DNA of 64,000 nucleotides from Ammonifex degensii KC4 (GCF_000024605.1 NC_013385.1:1998175-2062174), one strand, 5' to 3'; shown: positions 1 to 6,005, counted from the stretch's first letter. The notes: generated by a model not told the origin, from the sequence alone. Made by a program: numbers and translations.

Positions 1-651
1 CCTGCCAACCCTGTGGACGGCATCAAGAAGCGCAGGGAGGATGGAACGCCGCGCCCGGTGAGCCTCGAAGCTGTGCAGAAGCTCCTCACCGCCTGCGACA
101 GGAAGAGCTTCACAGGGCTGAGAGACTACGCGCTGATCCTCTTCCAGCTGGACACGGGAGTAAGGCCAGGAGAGGCCCTGAAGCTCCTTCCCGAGCACTT
201 CAACCTGCGCAGTCTGGAGGTCTACATCCCCGCGCAGGTCAGCAAGACGAGGGCGGCCCGCACTGTGGTCATCAGCCCCCAGACGGCCAGGGCGGTGCAG
301 AGGCTCCTCGCGGTGAGGCCTGCCGCCTGGGGGAGCAAGGCCCCGGTCTTCTGCTCGGAGACGGGCCAGCCGATGCAGGTGAGCAGCTGGACTCACCGCC
401 TGGCCTTAATCAGCCGCAGGGCGGGCGTGAAGGTGACGCCCTACCAGCTCAGGCACACGGCGGCCACGGAACTTCTGCGTGGTGGCGCTTCCGCCTTCGC
501 AGTGGCGAGGCAGCTGGGCCACCTGCACTTGAGCACCACGAGGCGGTACATCCAGCTCGTGGAGGAGGACTTGCGCAGGGAGCACGACAGGGCCAGCCCC
601 GTGGCCCGCCTGGTGCCTGAGAGGGTGCGGGCACCGAGGAGGCTCGACTAG
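1..651 (+). CDS. Tyrosine recombinase/integrase, 5' end outside the window
   Basis: The frame is open from base 1 (codons before the GTG at 13 read P-A-N-P), so the N-terminal SAM-like DNA-binding domain lies beyond the window. The visible part is the catalytic domain of a XerC/XerD-type site-specific recombinase. Numbering from the GTG at 13, the catalytic set is R51 (TGVRPGEA), K78 (SKTRAAR), R147 (YQLRHT), H170 (LGHLHL) and the nucleophile Y179 (RRYIQ). The usual His of the HxxR box is Tyr here (Y144-x-x-R147), a known but less common variant. With a tRNA-Trp fragment at the far side of the region, this is the likely integrase of the element. It converges on the XRE gene at 687-902 with a strong hairpin between them. 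Confidence 0.93.
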   Translation, partial: PANPVDGIKKRREDGTPRPVSLEAVQKLLTACDRKSFTGLRDYALILFQLDTGVRPGEALKLLPEHFNLRSLEVYIPAQVSKTRAARTVVISPQTARAVQRLLAVRPAAWGSKAPVFCSETGQPMQVSSWTHRLALISRRAGVKVTPYQLRHTAATELLRGGASAFAVARQLGHLHLSTTRRYIQLVEEDLRREHDRASPVARLVPERVRAPRRLD

Positions 652-663
652 GCCGGGAGGGCA

Positions 664-694
664 GGCGGTAGGCCAGGAGGGCAGGCCTACCGCC
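664..694. terminator. Hairpin between convergent integrase and regulator genes
   Basis: GGCGGTAGGCC (664-674) and GGCCTACCGCC (684-694) form perfect 11-bp arms around a 9-base loop. It lies directly after the integrase stop and covers the stop codon of the minus-strand XRE gene. There is no clear T-run on either side, so it is a bidirectional terminator or mRNA-end stabiliser by position rather than a textbook intrinsic terminator. Confidence 0.5.
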
Positions 695-902
695 CGTCCT
701 CAGGCTCGTAGACCAGCAGATCTCCCACCTGGCACCCAAGCGCCTCGCAAATCTTCTCCAGTACGCGGTAGTCCACCTTGCGAACGCGGTCGTGGTAAAG
801 TGCGAGGATCGTGTTCTTGGCCAGGCCGGTCTTGCGGGCAAGCTCGCTCATCTTCATGCGGCGCTCGCCCAGCAAGGTGGAAAGCTTGCAGTGGATCGGC
901 AT
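687..902 (-). CDS. Small Cro/CI-family (XRE, HTH_26-like) transcriptional regulator
   Basis: This 71-residue protein is almost entirely one helix-turn-helix domain. MSELARKTGLAKNTI is helix 2-turn-recognition helix, followed by the helix pair KVDYRVLEKICEALGC and the short tail VGDLLVYEPED. That is the pattern of single-domain Cro/CI proteins of the HTH_26 type. It is transcribed away from the coiled-coil gene at 1100, and a 35-bp palindrome lies between them, so autoregulation plus control of the divergent gene is the natural inference. Such small repressors are typical of integrative elements and toxin-antitoxin-like loci. The binding site and partner are not shown by sequence alone. Confidence 0.9.
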   Translation of the reverse strand: MPIHCKLSTLLGERRMKMSELARKTGLAKNTILALYHDRVRKVDYRVLEKICEALGCQVGDLLVYEPEDGR

Positions 903-962
903 CAGCCCCTCACCTCCCTCGTGGCAGTGCTACTCCTGAGTTTAGCACGCCGGAGACACAGG

Positions 963-997
963 CGCAAGTCAGCGAGAAAAATTTTCACCGACTTGCG
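963..997. promoter_or_regulatory. 35-bp imperfect palindrome, candidate operator
   Basis: CGCAAGTC (963-970) and GACTTGCG (990-997) are perfect 8-bp inverted arms. The inner part also pairs partly (around GAAAAATTTTC at 976-986), giving 13 of 17 symmetrical positions in all. It lies between the start of the XRE gene (902) and the -35 box of the divergent promoter (1007). A further copy of GCGAGAAA follows at 995-1002. It is the likely binding site of the 71-aa regulator. Confidence 0.65.
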
Positions 998-1006
998 AGA
1001 AAGGTA

Positions 1007-1035
1007 TTGACACAGGAGCAAGCATGTGGTATGAT
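1007..1035 (+). promoter_or_regulatory. Strong sigma-A promoter for the coiled-coil gene
   Basis: A perfect -35 box TTGACA (1007-1012) is followed after exactly 17 bases by TATGAT (1030-1035), a five-of-six match to TATAAT. The coding start at 1100 lies 65 bases downstream with a purine-rich ribosome site (GGAGAGGGGGAG). The palindrome at 963-997 ends 9 bases upstream of the -35 box, which fits control by a bound repressor or activator. Confidence 0.85.
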
Positions 1036-1099
1036 GGAGCCAGGAGGTGAGCCAAAGGCTCACCGGCAAACACCACACGAGGGAGAGGGGGAGTGCAGA

Positions 1100-1747
1100 A
1101 TGCTCAAAGGCCTGATCGCGGAGGCGCTGACCCTGCCGGAGGAGCTTGAGAGGTTCCTCCTGGAGGCGGGGGAGGTGAAGGCGAGGCTGGCGAAAGTCGA
1201 GGAGGCCAGGAAGGCCAGGGAGATCGAAGCCCTGAAGCACGCCGCGTCGAACGGCAAGAACGAGGCGGAGAGGAAGGCGGCCATGGCCTCCTTCCTGGCG
1301 AGCGATCCGGAGTACCAGCATCTCAGCCAGGAGGAAAGGAGGGCCAAGGCGAGGCTGCAGGAGCTTGAGGCGGCGGTCGAGGTGGTGAAGGCCAGGGTGA
1401 AGCTCACGAGGGAACTCCTCCACCTGGCGGCCAAGGCGATCGAAGCCAACCACAAAGAAGCGCTAGAGGCGTTCGGCCTCGAAGTCACCGAACCCAGGCA
1501 GGAGGCGAAGAAGAACGGCGTGTGGGAGGCGGATTGGACGTGGGTTCGCGGCGAGGTCACCGGCGTGGAGCGCGGCAAGAAGGAAGGCGTGGTGAAAGTG
1601 CGGATCACCACGCCGGAGGGCAACGAACGGGAAGTGTACGCCAACAACAGCCTCGCCGACAAGTTCAAGGCCAAGCTCGGCGAGAAGGTGGCGGTGAAGG
1701 CGAAGAAGCTAGACAGCGGCAACCTGCTGGCGGTGGCGGTGGACTAG
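1100..1747 (+). CDS. Coiled-coil protein with small C-terminal beta domain, unknown function
   Basis: I do not recognise this 215-residue protein. The ATG at 1100 follows GGAGAGGGGGAG and is preferred over the longer open frame, which would run back through the promoter and operator. Residues 1-135 are almost wholly helical and rich in Glu, Lys, Arg and Ala (repeats such as EEARKAREIEALK), consistent with a long coiled coil. Residues 140-215 begin with tryptophans (WEADWTWVRGEV) and look like a compact beta-barrel or OB/SH3-like fold with alternating Val/Lys strands and a basic surface. A dimeric nucleic-acid-binding or scaffold protein is possible. The gene has its own strong promoter, divergent from an XRE regulator, so it is probably an expressed accessory gene of the element. 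Confidence 0.85.
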   Translation: MLKGLIAEALTLPEELERFLLEAGEVKARLAKVEEARKAREIEALKHAASNGKNEAERKAAMASFLASDPEYQHLSQEERRAKARLQELEAAVEVVKARVKLTRELLHLAAKAIEANHKEALEAFGLEVTEPRQEAKKNGVWEADWTWVRGEVTGVERGKKEGVVKVRITTPEGNEREVYANNSLADKFKAKLGEKVAVKAKKLDSGNLLAVAVD

Positions 1748-1779
1748 GCCACACAGCCTAGCCCACCCCACGCCACAGA

Positions 1780-1829
1780 CCGGGAGGCCAGGCGAGCGAA
1801 GCGAGATGCCTCCCGGCCTTAAACTTTTT
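1780..1829 (+). terminator. Probable terminator of the coiled-coil gene
   Basis: CCGGGAGGC (1780-1788) and GCCTCCCGG (1808-1816) form a perfect 9-bp stem 32 bases after the stop codon. The loop holds a smaller GCGAGCGAAGCGAG hairpin. A run of five T follows at 1825-1829, slightly far from the stem. Confidence 0.6.
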
Positions 1830-1830
1830 C

Positions 1831-2036
1831 GCCACGAGGGAGGCAGACTCCTCCCGCTGGGCCTGGGTACCCCGGCCCGAAGCGTGGGGCGAACCGGGCG
1901 GCGGTATGGGGGAGACTTAACCCCGCGAACTCGGCCACACGGAACCTTTCGCTGAACACAAGCGTGGCTAGCGAAGGCGGCGAGTATTTTCGGCCATTCT
2001 GAGGGCCTAGAAGGCCTGTCTGTGAGCCGGGCAGGT
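1831..2036 (+). ncRNA. Candidate structured non-coding RNA
   Basis: This non-coding stretch is packed with short perfect hairpins: GGGAGG/CCTCCC, GGGCC/GGCCC, GGGG/CCCC around 1917-1924, CCTTTCGCT/AGCGAAGG (1946-1977) and GGCCT-AGA-AGGCC near 2004-2016. Between them are purine-rich linkers and a GGCGGTATGGGGG segment. This looks like a conserved multi-stem RNA of about 200 nt rather than coding DNA. Its size and layout recall large bacterial RNA classes such as the raiA motif, but I cannot confirm a family. No separate promoter is clear. It would lie downstream of the terminator at 1780-1829, or be transcribed by read-through. Confidence 0.45.
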
Positions 2037-2321
2037 GTTGTGATATCCCTCCTCGTGCTAAGATGGGCTTGTAGGGCCTTGCACGAGGAGGTGGCGGCCA
2101 TCACCCAGCCGGAGTTCCGCGAGGAGGCCTCTGAGGAGGTCTCTACTCGTGAAGTCTCGGCGTGGGAAGGGCTTGAGGAAGTCCTGCCAGCGGGCTACCC
2201 GCGCCACTGCCCGGGCTTCGTGGTGCTGAAGAAGGCCAAGCGCGGCGGCGGCAGGAAGAAGGCCAGGGGCAGGAGGAAGTCCTATCCCCGGCCCTCGTGG
2301 CGGCGGTGGCTGTGGGAGTAG
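2022..2321 (+). CDS. Small basic-tailed hypothetical protein, start uncertain
   Basis: The frame shows strong third-position GC and a protein-like make-up: an acidic first half (EEASEEVSTREVSAWEGLEE) and a very basic tail (KKAKRGGGRKKARGRRK) ending in aromatic residues. That suggests a small nucleic-acid-binding protein. The first GTG (2022) lies inside the candidate RNA. TTG 2079 and GTG 2091 are alternatives, but GTG 2091 directly abuts its own GAGGAGG. A hairpin (2048-2091) would hide that GAGGAGG. The 3' end overlaps the convergent minus-strand gene by 40 bases. No family is recognised, and it may not be a real gene. Confidence 0.35.
   Translation: MSRAGVVISLLVLRWACRALHEEVAAITQPEFREEASEEVSTREVSAWEGLEEVLPAGYPRHCPGFVVLKKAKRGGGRKKARGRRKSYPRPSWRRWLWE
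2048..2091. repeat. 11-bp inverted repeat around a GAGGAGG motif
   Basis: CCTCCTCGTGC (2048-2058) and GCACGAGGAGG (2081-2091) are perfect complements separated by 22 bases. As RNA on the plus strand the stem would pair an anti-Shine-Dalgarno sequence with GAGGAGG at the beginning of the small open frame. This could control its translation or be the last stem of the candidate RNA. Confidence 0.5.
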
Positions 2322-2587
2322 GGCGGCCAGGGCACAGCGCCTTGGGGCCACGAGGCAGGCCCCAGCAGTGCCGTGGCCCGGTAGTGGTCATCGAGATCGG
2401 CCTCCCACAGGCCGTATGTGGGCTTCAGGAGGCCGGGGGCGTCAGGCTCCCAGGCCACAGGGTGAAAGCCGGGAGGGGAGGCAGGCCCCCTGGCCCCCAC
2501 AGGGCAGAAGACCTTCCGCACCCAAGCCAGGCGGATGCCCAGCTTGGCTTCAAGCTTCTTGACAGCTTTGTGGCTGACGACGAGCAC
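2282..2587 (-). CDS. Hypothetical protein, translationally coupled to the upstream gene
   Basis: This 101-residue protein matches no family I know. It begins at GTG 2587 with GAGGAGG about 9 bases upstream, inside the end of the preceding gene (38-base overlap), so the two are probably translated together. The N-terminus (SHKAVKKLEAKLGIRLAWVRKVF) is a basic amphipathic helix. The rest is rich in Pro, Gly and Trp with no obvious membrane segment or metal motif, though it contains a WEADLDDHY segment. Third-position GC is high, as in neighbouring genes. It belongs to a small minus-strand cluster (2282-3282) downstream of a broken XRE gene. Confidence 0.6.
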   Translation of the reverse strand: MLVVSHKAVKKLEAKLGIRLAWVRKVFCPVGARGPASPPGFHPVAWEPDAPGLLKPTYGLWEADLDDHYRATALLGPASWPQGAVPWPPYSHSHRRHEGRG

Positions 2588-2951
2588 GCCTTTGCTCCTC
2601 CTCTTCCCTCAGCACCCGGCAGACCGGCAGAATCTCGCCCCCATCGACGCGGAGGCACGGACAGCCCTCGAAGGGGATCAGCAGGAGATGGTCTGCGTCC
2701 AGCTCCCAGTCCTCGAAGGCGGAAAGTTCGTGGATGCCGACGGCGGGCGTGCCGGTCTCCAGCCGCAGTTCTTCGGCGAACTCAGCCGCGTCCTGGATGG
2801 ACTCGAAGCCCACCACAGGACTGCCCAGGTAGGTGACCACCCACCACCGCTTCGCCTCGTGGTCAACCACAGGCTTGACAGGGGCGGGCGGGCACCGCCT
2901 GAGCATACACGGCGCGAAGGCCAGGACGGGCCAGAGGAACAGACTGCGCAT
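2550..2951 (-). CDS. Hypothetical exported or membrane-anchored small protein
   Basis: The ATG at 2951 is chosen because it is preceded by a near-perfect ribosome site (AAGGAGGTGAT). The 133-residue product starts with a short hydrophobic stretch (SLFLWPVLAFAPCML) followed by Arg and Cys, which could be a signal or anchor. The body contains KRWWVVTYLGSPVVGFESI and an acidic region, then an alpha/beta-looking part with cysteines (FEGCPCLRVDGG and VCRV) and a highly charged tail (EEEEQRRARRQ). No known domain is recognised. It lies between a 24-residue membrane peptide and the 101-aa gene, and the tight spacing suggests one transcript. Confidence 0.7.
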   Translation of the reverse strand: MRSLFLWPVLAFAPCMLRRCPPAPVKPVVDHEAKRWWVVTYLGSPVVGFESIQDAAEFAEELRLETGTPAVGIHELSAFEDWELDADHLLLIPFEGCPCLRVDGGEILPVCRVLREEEEQRRARRQPQSCQEA

Positions 2952-2980
2952 CGAGATCACCTCCTTCCACAGCTTGGCGT

Positions 2981-3055
2981 TCAGCGGAGAAGTAGCCACA
3001 CGCCCAGTGCGAATGCGGCGAGGTGGAACGCCGTCCACGCGAGGAGGAACCTCAT
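2981..3055 (-). CDS. 24-residue single-span membrane peptide
   Basis: A very short frame starts at ATG 3055 and ends at TGA 2983-2981. An excellent ribosome site (GGAGGAGGTGAT) lies just upstream. The peptide starts MRFLLAWTAFHL and ends ALGVWLLLR, so it is one continuous hydrophobic helix with a positive residue at each end. This is the form of small membrane toxins, holin-like peptides or regulators of membrane proteins. The next gene begins 30 bases downstream with an equally strong ribosome site, supporting a real cistron. Function is unknown. A type I toxin-like or accessory role is only a possibility. Confidence 0.6.
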   Translation of the reverse strand: MRFLLAWTAFHLAAFALGVWLLLR

Positions 3056-3061
3056 GGCCCA

Positions 3062-3282
3062 TCACCTCCTCCTCCACGCACACACCGCCCGCCTCGCGAA
3101 GCCACGCGCGCTGAAAAACTCGCGCTCCTCACAGCCGAGGGCCTCGGCCAGGCGGGAACGGAAGGCCTTACCCGCACGCACGGTGCCGTTCTCTACGACG
3201 GAGAGGTAAGCAGCCTCCCGGCCAGCTCGGTGCAGGTGAGGCCCTTGCGCACGCGGTAGATCTTAATCCTCGTCAGTGCCAC
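3062..3282 (-). pseudogene. Frameshifted XRE-family regulator
   Basis: From GTG 3282 the frame reads RIKIYRVRKGLTCTELAG, the start of a Cro/CI helix-turn-helix, and then stops prematurely. In another frame the domain continues as AAYLSVVENGTVRAGKAFRSRLAEALGC-type sequence (recognition helix and the following helices) and ends at TGA 3064-3062. Joined at the GAGGCTGCT region, the turn between helices 2 and 3 is about four residues too short, so a small deletion rather than a simple one-base slip is likely. A palindrome resembling its operator remains upstream (3306-3321). Loss of this regulator would leave the small genes at 2282-3055 without local control. A sequencing error cannot be excluded, but the missing residues argue against it. 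Confidence 0.7.
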
Positions 3283-3305
3283 AGCTGTGGTTCACCTCCC
3301 TGCAT

Positions 3306-3321
3306 TTGCCATCGCTGGCAA
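3306..3321. promoter_or_regulatory. Palindrome upstream of the broken XRE gene
   Basis: TTGCCA (3306-3311) and TGGCAA (3316-3321) are perfect inverted arms around TCGC. The site lies 24 bases before the GTG of the frameshifted regulator, a typical place for an autoregulatory operator. No convincing -35/-10 pair was found beside it. Confidence 0.45.
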
Positions 3322-3491
3322 CTCCTCGCCACGCCGCTTTCCACCCCCACTGTACCACGCCCCTCTCCACCGGCCCGCTCGCAGTTTTTGGCCGTCTTGG
3401 GGCGTGGCGGCTGTGTTCAGTGGGTTAGCTTGCCCACACAAGGCCACGCTTGGCCTGGCTCGTTCAGGCTCGCGATTTCGCGTGGGCGAAG

Positions 3492-3699
3492 TGTCATCAT
3501 TTTTTGTCATCACGGCACCTCGTGGCCCGAAGGCCAGGTGGCTCAAGGCTTTCAGGGGCACGAGGGGAAAATTAAGAGAGACCGAGGGTGAGAGAGATCT
3601 CTATCTCGACCCCCCGTTAATTTTGCCTTCGTGCCCGGAAAGCCGCGTGGCCCAAGGGATTCCGGGCACGAAGTCGCGTGATGACAAAAAGCGATGACA
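3492..3699. repeat. 208-bp nested inverted repeat with GTCATC/GATGAC motifs; possible replication origin
   Basis: The outer arms at 3492-3514 and 3677-3699 match at 21 of 23 positions when one is inverted. Each arm holds two GTCATC words 15 bases apart, separated by a T/A run. Inner arms at 3556-3575 and 3617-3636 match at 18 of 20 and extend outward through a GGCTTTC/GGAAAGCC pair. The stretch between outer and inner arms is also weakly symmetrical (repeated CGTGGCCC-AAGG). The centre holds purine-rich DNA. No gene is present from 3283 to 3888. The element's replication genes end at 3889, so this structure could be an origin, a recombination site or a small non-autonomous repeat. Confidence 0.8.
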
Positions 3700-3869
3700 G
3701 TTGTGGGCCTCGTTTTCGCCCGTCTGCCGCTGCTATGTTCGGTTTTGCGCCAAGGCCAAAAACCTCCTGCCTGACACATGGCCCTTCCTCGCTCTCCCTC
3801 TCTCACGCTCTCTCACGCTCGCTCGTCGTGGCGGCTAATTTGAAACGATTTCAGCTTCAAGGTTTTGCC

Positions 3870-3887
3870 AGTTAGGTGCATCTAACT
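3870..3887 (-). terminator. Hairpin directly after the helicase-like gene
   Basis: AGTTAG (3870-3875) and CTAACT (3882-3887) flank a six-base loop immediately beyond the stop codon of the minus-strand replication operon. There is no T-run, so the terminator role is tentative. The preceding stretch 3700-3869 shows only short tandem words (TCTCTCACGC twice near 3799-3820) and no gene. Confidence 0.3.
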
Positions 3888-3888
3888 T

Positions 3889-5184
3889 TCACTCGCCCAC
3901 CCATACGACGAGCCTCCGCTTCCTGCCGCCCCGCACCTCGACTTCGCCCAGCTCCACCAGGCTCCTGACCGCGAGTTCGAAGACGTAGCCCCCGTACCGC
4001 TGGGCGTTGATGGCACGGTACAAATCGCGGAAGGCCATCCGCCTGGCCCGGCGCAGAGTTTTGCGGATCTTCTCCTCCACGATGGCCGTCTTGGTGGCCG
4101 CGTCCACGGGGAAGAGCAGCTGGCGGCACTCGTGTTGCCAGCGCAGGAGCTTGACCACCTTTTCGATCGTGTCGGCTTCGATGGCTTCAAAGTTGCCCCG
4201 CGACACCTCCAGTAGCACGGCCAGCCTCAGGCCGTAGGTTTCCAGGCGCTTGGCGTGAAGGTCGCGGGGCCGTGTTGTTGTGTACCACTCACTCCAGACT
4301 CTTTCAGCTTCGGGCGTCATGCCCAGTTTCCACTCGTAAGGGAGCGCTACCTCTTCTTTGGTGCCCCACGTGCGGATGCGGAACGTCGCCTGCGCGGCCT
4401 TTTCCACGATCTCCCTGAGCCTCCGCTTCAGCTCCTGCACCTGGCCTTCCGGCAGCTCCCTGGGCAGGGGCACGTCCTTCGTCGGCTTACCGGGCACCAC
4501 CCACAGCCTGTTGACGAAGCCGATGTCCAGGAACGCAGGCGTCCACATCGATTCGTAAGTCTCCCTCGTGCAGGCGGCCAGCAGGGAGAGGTGCGTGTCC
4601 TCGAAGCGGATGTTTCGGTGCTTCGTGGGCGCGTCGTAGTTCACGCGGCTGAACAAACTGTTCACGACGGTCAGCAAAACCGAGCCTTGAACCATGGCCT
4701 TGTCCACGAACAGCTTCAGCTCGTCCAGCTCCAGCAAAACGCGGCGTGGGGCTCCAAGCCTTTCCACCGCCACCGCGAGGCCTTCCGCGCTCCCAATGCC
4801 CCGCTGGACATAAGGTGCTAGGTCGCCCAGGGCCTCCTTGAAGAAGTCGCTCACCAGCTCGATGGCCGTGGACTTCCGGGGGTCTGCGCTCTCGCCAACG
4901 AGGACAGTGTAGAGGCGCGGAGGCTCCCGCAAGGCTCCTGCCAGTGTCACGTGCCCGCTGATGGCCGCTCCGAGGGCCGTCAAAGCGGCAAAATACCAGA
5001 ACTGGATTGGAGCTTCCAGATGTTCGGCGAATAGCCTGGCAATGTCCCCGCAGATGCCCGTCAGTGCATCCTCCGGGAAAGGAGGAAGAGCATCTTCTGG
5101 CGGCGAACTAGTTTCTTCGAGCAGGAGACGCCGCTCCTCCGCTTCGAGTTCCGCTAAGCGCCTGATGTGCTCCATCTCCACCAT
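3889..5184 (-). CDS. Replicative helicase-like P-loop protein (DUF3987-like)
   Basis: The ATG at 5184 follows AAAGGAGG at 8 bases and gives 431 residues. The longer open frame upstream is only read-through of the primase gene in another frame. The ATPase core begins near residue 90: a P-loop-like GESADPRKST (97-106) and a Walker B-like LLELDEL (150-156). The remainder is helical, with conserved-looking TRETYESMWTPAFLDIGFVNRLW, as in DUF3987/primase-associated helicase-like proteins. A C-terminal winged-helix-like part (residues 365-431) ends in a basic tail. The P-loop is unusual (A-D-P-R before K-S-T instead of the common glycine-rich loop). It overlaps the primase gene by 31 bases, so both are co-translated and likely act together in replication of the element. 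Confidence 0.8.
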   Translation of the reverse strand: MVEMEHIRRLAELEAEERRLLLEETSSPPEDALPPFPEDALTGICGDIARLFAEHLEAPIQFWYFAALTALGAAISGHVTLAGALREPPRLYTVLVGESADPRKSTAIELVSDFFKEALGDLAPYVQRGIGSAEGLAVAVERLGAPRRVLLELDELKLFVDKAMVQGSVLLTVVNSLFSRVNYDAPTKHRNIRFEDTHLSLLAACTRETYESMWTPAFLDIGFVNRLWVVPGKPTKDVPLPRELPEGQVQELKRRLREIVEKAAQATFRIRTWGTKEEVALPYEWKLGMTPEAERVWSEWYTTTRPRDLHAKRLETYGLRLAVLLEVSRGNFEAIEADTIEKVVKLLRWQHECRQLLFPVDAATKTAIVEEKIRKTLRRARRMAFRDLYRAINAQRYGGYVFELAVRSLVELGEVEVRGGRKRRLVVWVGE

Positions 5185-6005
5185 TTCCCTAGCCTCCTTT
5201 CCAGCTCTTTCTTTGCGATGCTGTCCACCGTGCGCACCACTTCTTCGTCCGGAAGGGGTGGCCTGCACTTGACCTGGTTCCAAGCCAGAAGCAGGTCTAG
5301 CGCCACGTAGGGATCGACCCTCTTCCGTAGCAGGTGCCCGGCCAAAGCGGCGATCGAGTTGTTGCGCTGGCCTTCCTCCACGCCCTCGGAGACCAGCTGT
5401 CGCCACACCTCCACCGGGCGGCCTAAACCCTCCGCTGGCCCGGCCAGAAGCTCTAAGAGCCAACCCGGTGCTTCGGCGATCTGAACCTCGCCCGGCCTGG
5501 AAGAAAATTCCCATTCGTACCGCCTCCCACCAGCGTGGATTGAGGGTGCCGCCACGATGTAGCCGCCCTCCCCGCGAACGTCCAGACCGGGAGCCAGCCT
5601 CACTTTGTTCCCGATGGCCCGGCCCTCAGGCATCCGGAAGAGCAGGTGGCGGCCACCCGAGCCGGTGATTTGCTCCACGGTCTCCGGCAGCTCGCCGTGC
5701 CGCCTCACCAGTTCGTAGAGGGAATCCTCGCCTTCAGGGCCATCGACGTCCAGCACGAAGAAGCCACTGGCTTTGCCGGTAGCGATCCCAATGTTGGCCC
5801 AGGGCCACCTGCGCCACCAGGCCGCGATGGCCTCTGAGTCTTTGCTGGCTTCTTTCACGCCGTGCCGCGTAAGGGGGTGCTTGCCGGGGCTGGGGCAGTC
5901 CACCCGCCCGCAGGTGCAGCGGCCACCTGCGATTGAATGCAATGGGAGCACCGCCCAGCCGAACCTTTCGGCATAGTAAACTGCGGCTTCGGCCAGCTCG
6001 CTCAT
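5154..6005 (-). CDS. Bifunctional primase-polymerase (Prim-Pol) with PriCT domain
   Basis: The 283-residue protein has an N-terminal Prim-Pol domain of the archaeo-eukaryotic primase fold and a C-terminal primase-associated helical domain. The first catalytic acidic pair is DVD (86-88, in VLDVDGPEG). The conserved TGSGGRHLLF (114-123) and LDVRGEGGYIVAAPS (141-155) blocks bind nucleotide and template. Cys30, Cys32, Cys37 and His43 could form a small zinc site. From about residue 210, GQRNNSIAALAGHLLRKR followed by LPDEEVVRTVDSI is typical of PriCT_1. Such proteins make primers and extend them in plasmids, phages and satellites. The start overlaps the preceding XRE gene in an ATGA, and the end overlaps the helicase-like gene. 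Confidence 0.93.
   Translation of the reverse strand: MSELAEAAVYYAERFGWAVLPLHSIAGGRCTCGRVDCPSPGKHPLTRHGVKEASKDSEAIAAWWRRWPWANIGIATGKASGFFVLDVDGPEGEDSLYELVRRHGELPETVEQITGSGGRHLLFRMPEGRAIGNKVRLAPGLDVRGEGGYIVAAPSIHAGGRRYEWEFSSRPGEVQIAEAPGWLLELLAGPAEGLGRPVEVWRQLVSEGVEEGQRNNSIAALAGHLLRKRVDPYVALDLLLAWNQVKCRPPLPDEEVVRTVDSIAKKELERRLGKWWRWSTSGA

Noticed and set aside
800-1099. N-terminal extension of the coiled-coil gene
   Set aside because: It would span the regulator gene start, the palindrome and a near-consensus promoter. ATG 1100 has a proper ribosome site.
3799-3826. CRISPR-like or tandem repeat (TCTCTCACGC twice)
   Set aside because: Only two short copies without spacers of regular size. No cas genes in the window.
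5185-5514. N-terminal extension of the helicase-like gene
   Set aside because: The Arg/Gly-rich extension is the primase gene read in another frame. ATG 5184 has AAAGGAGG.
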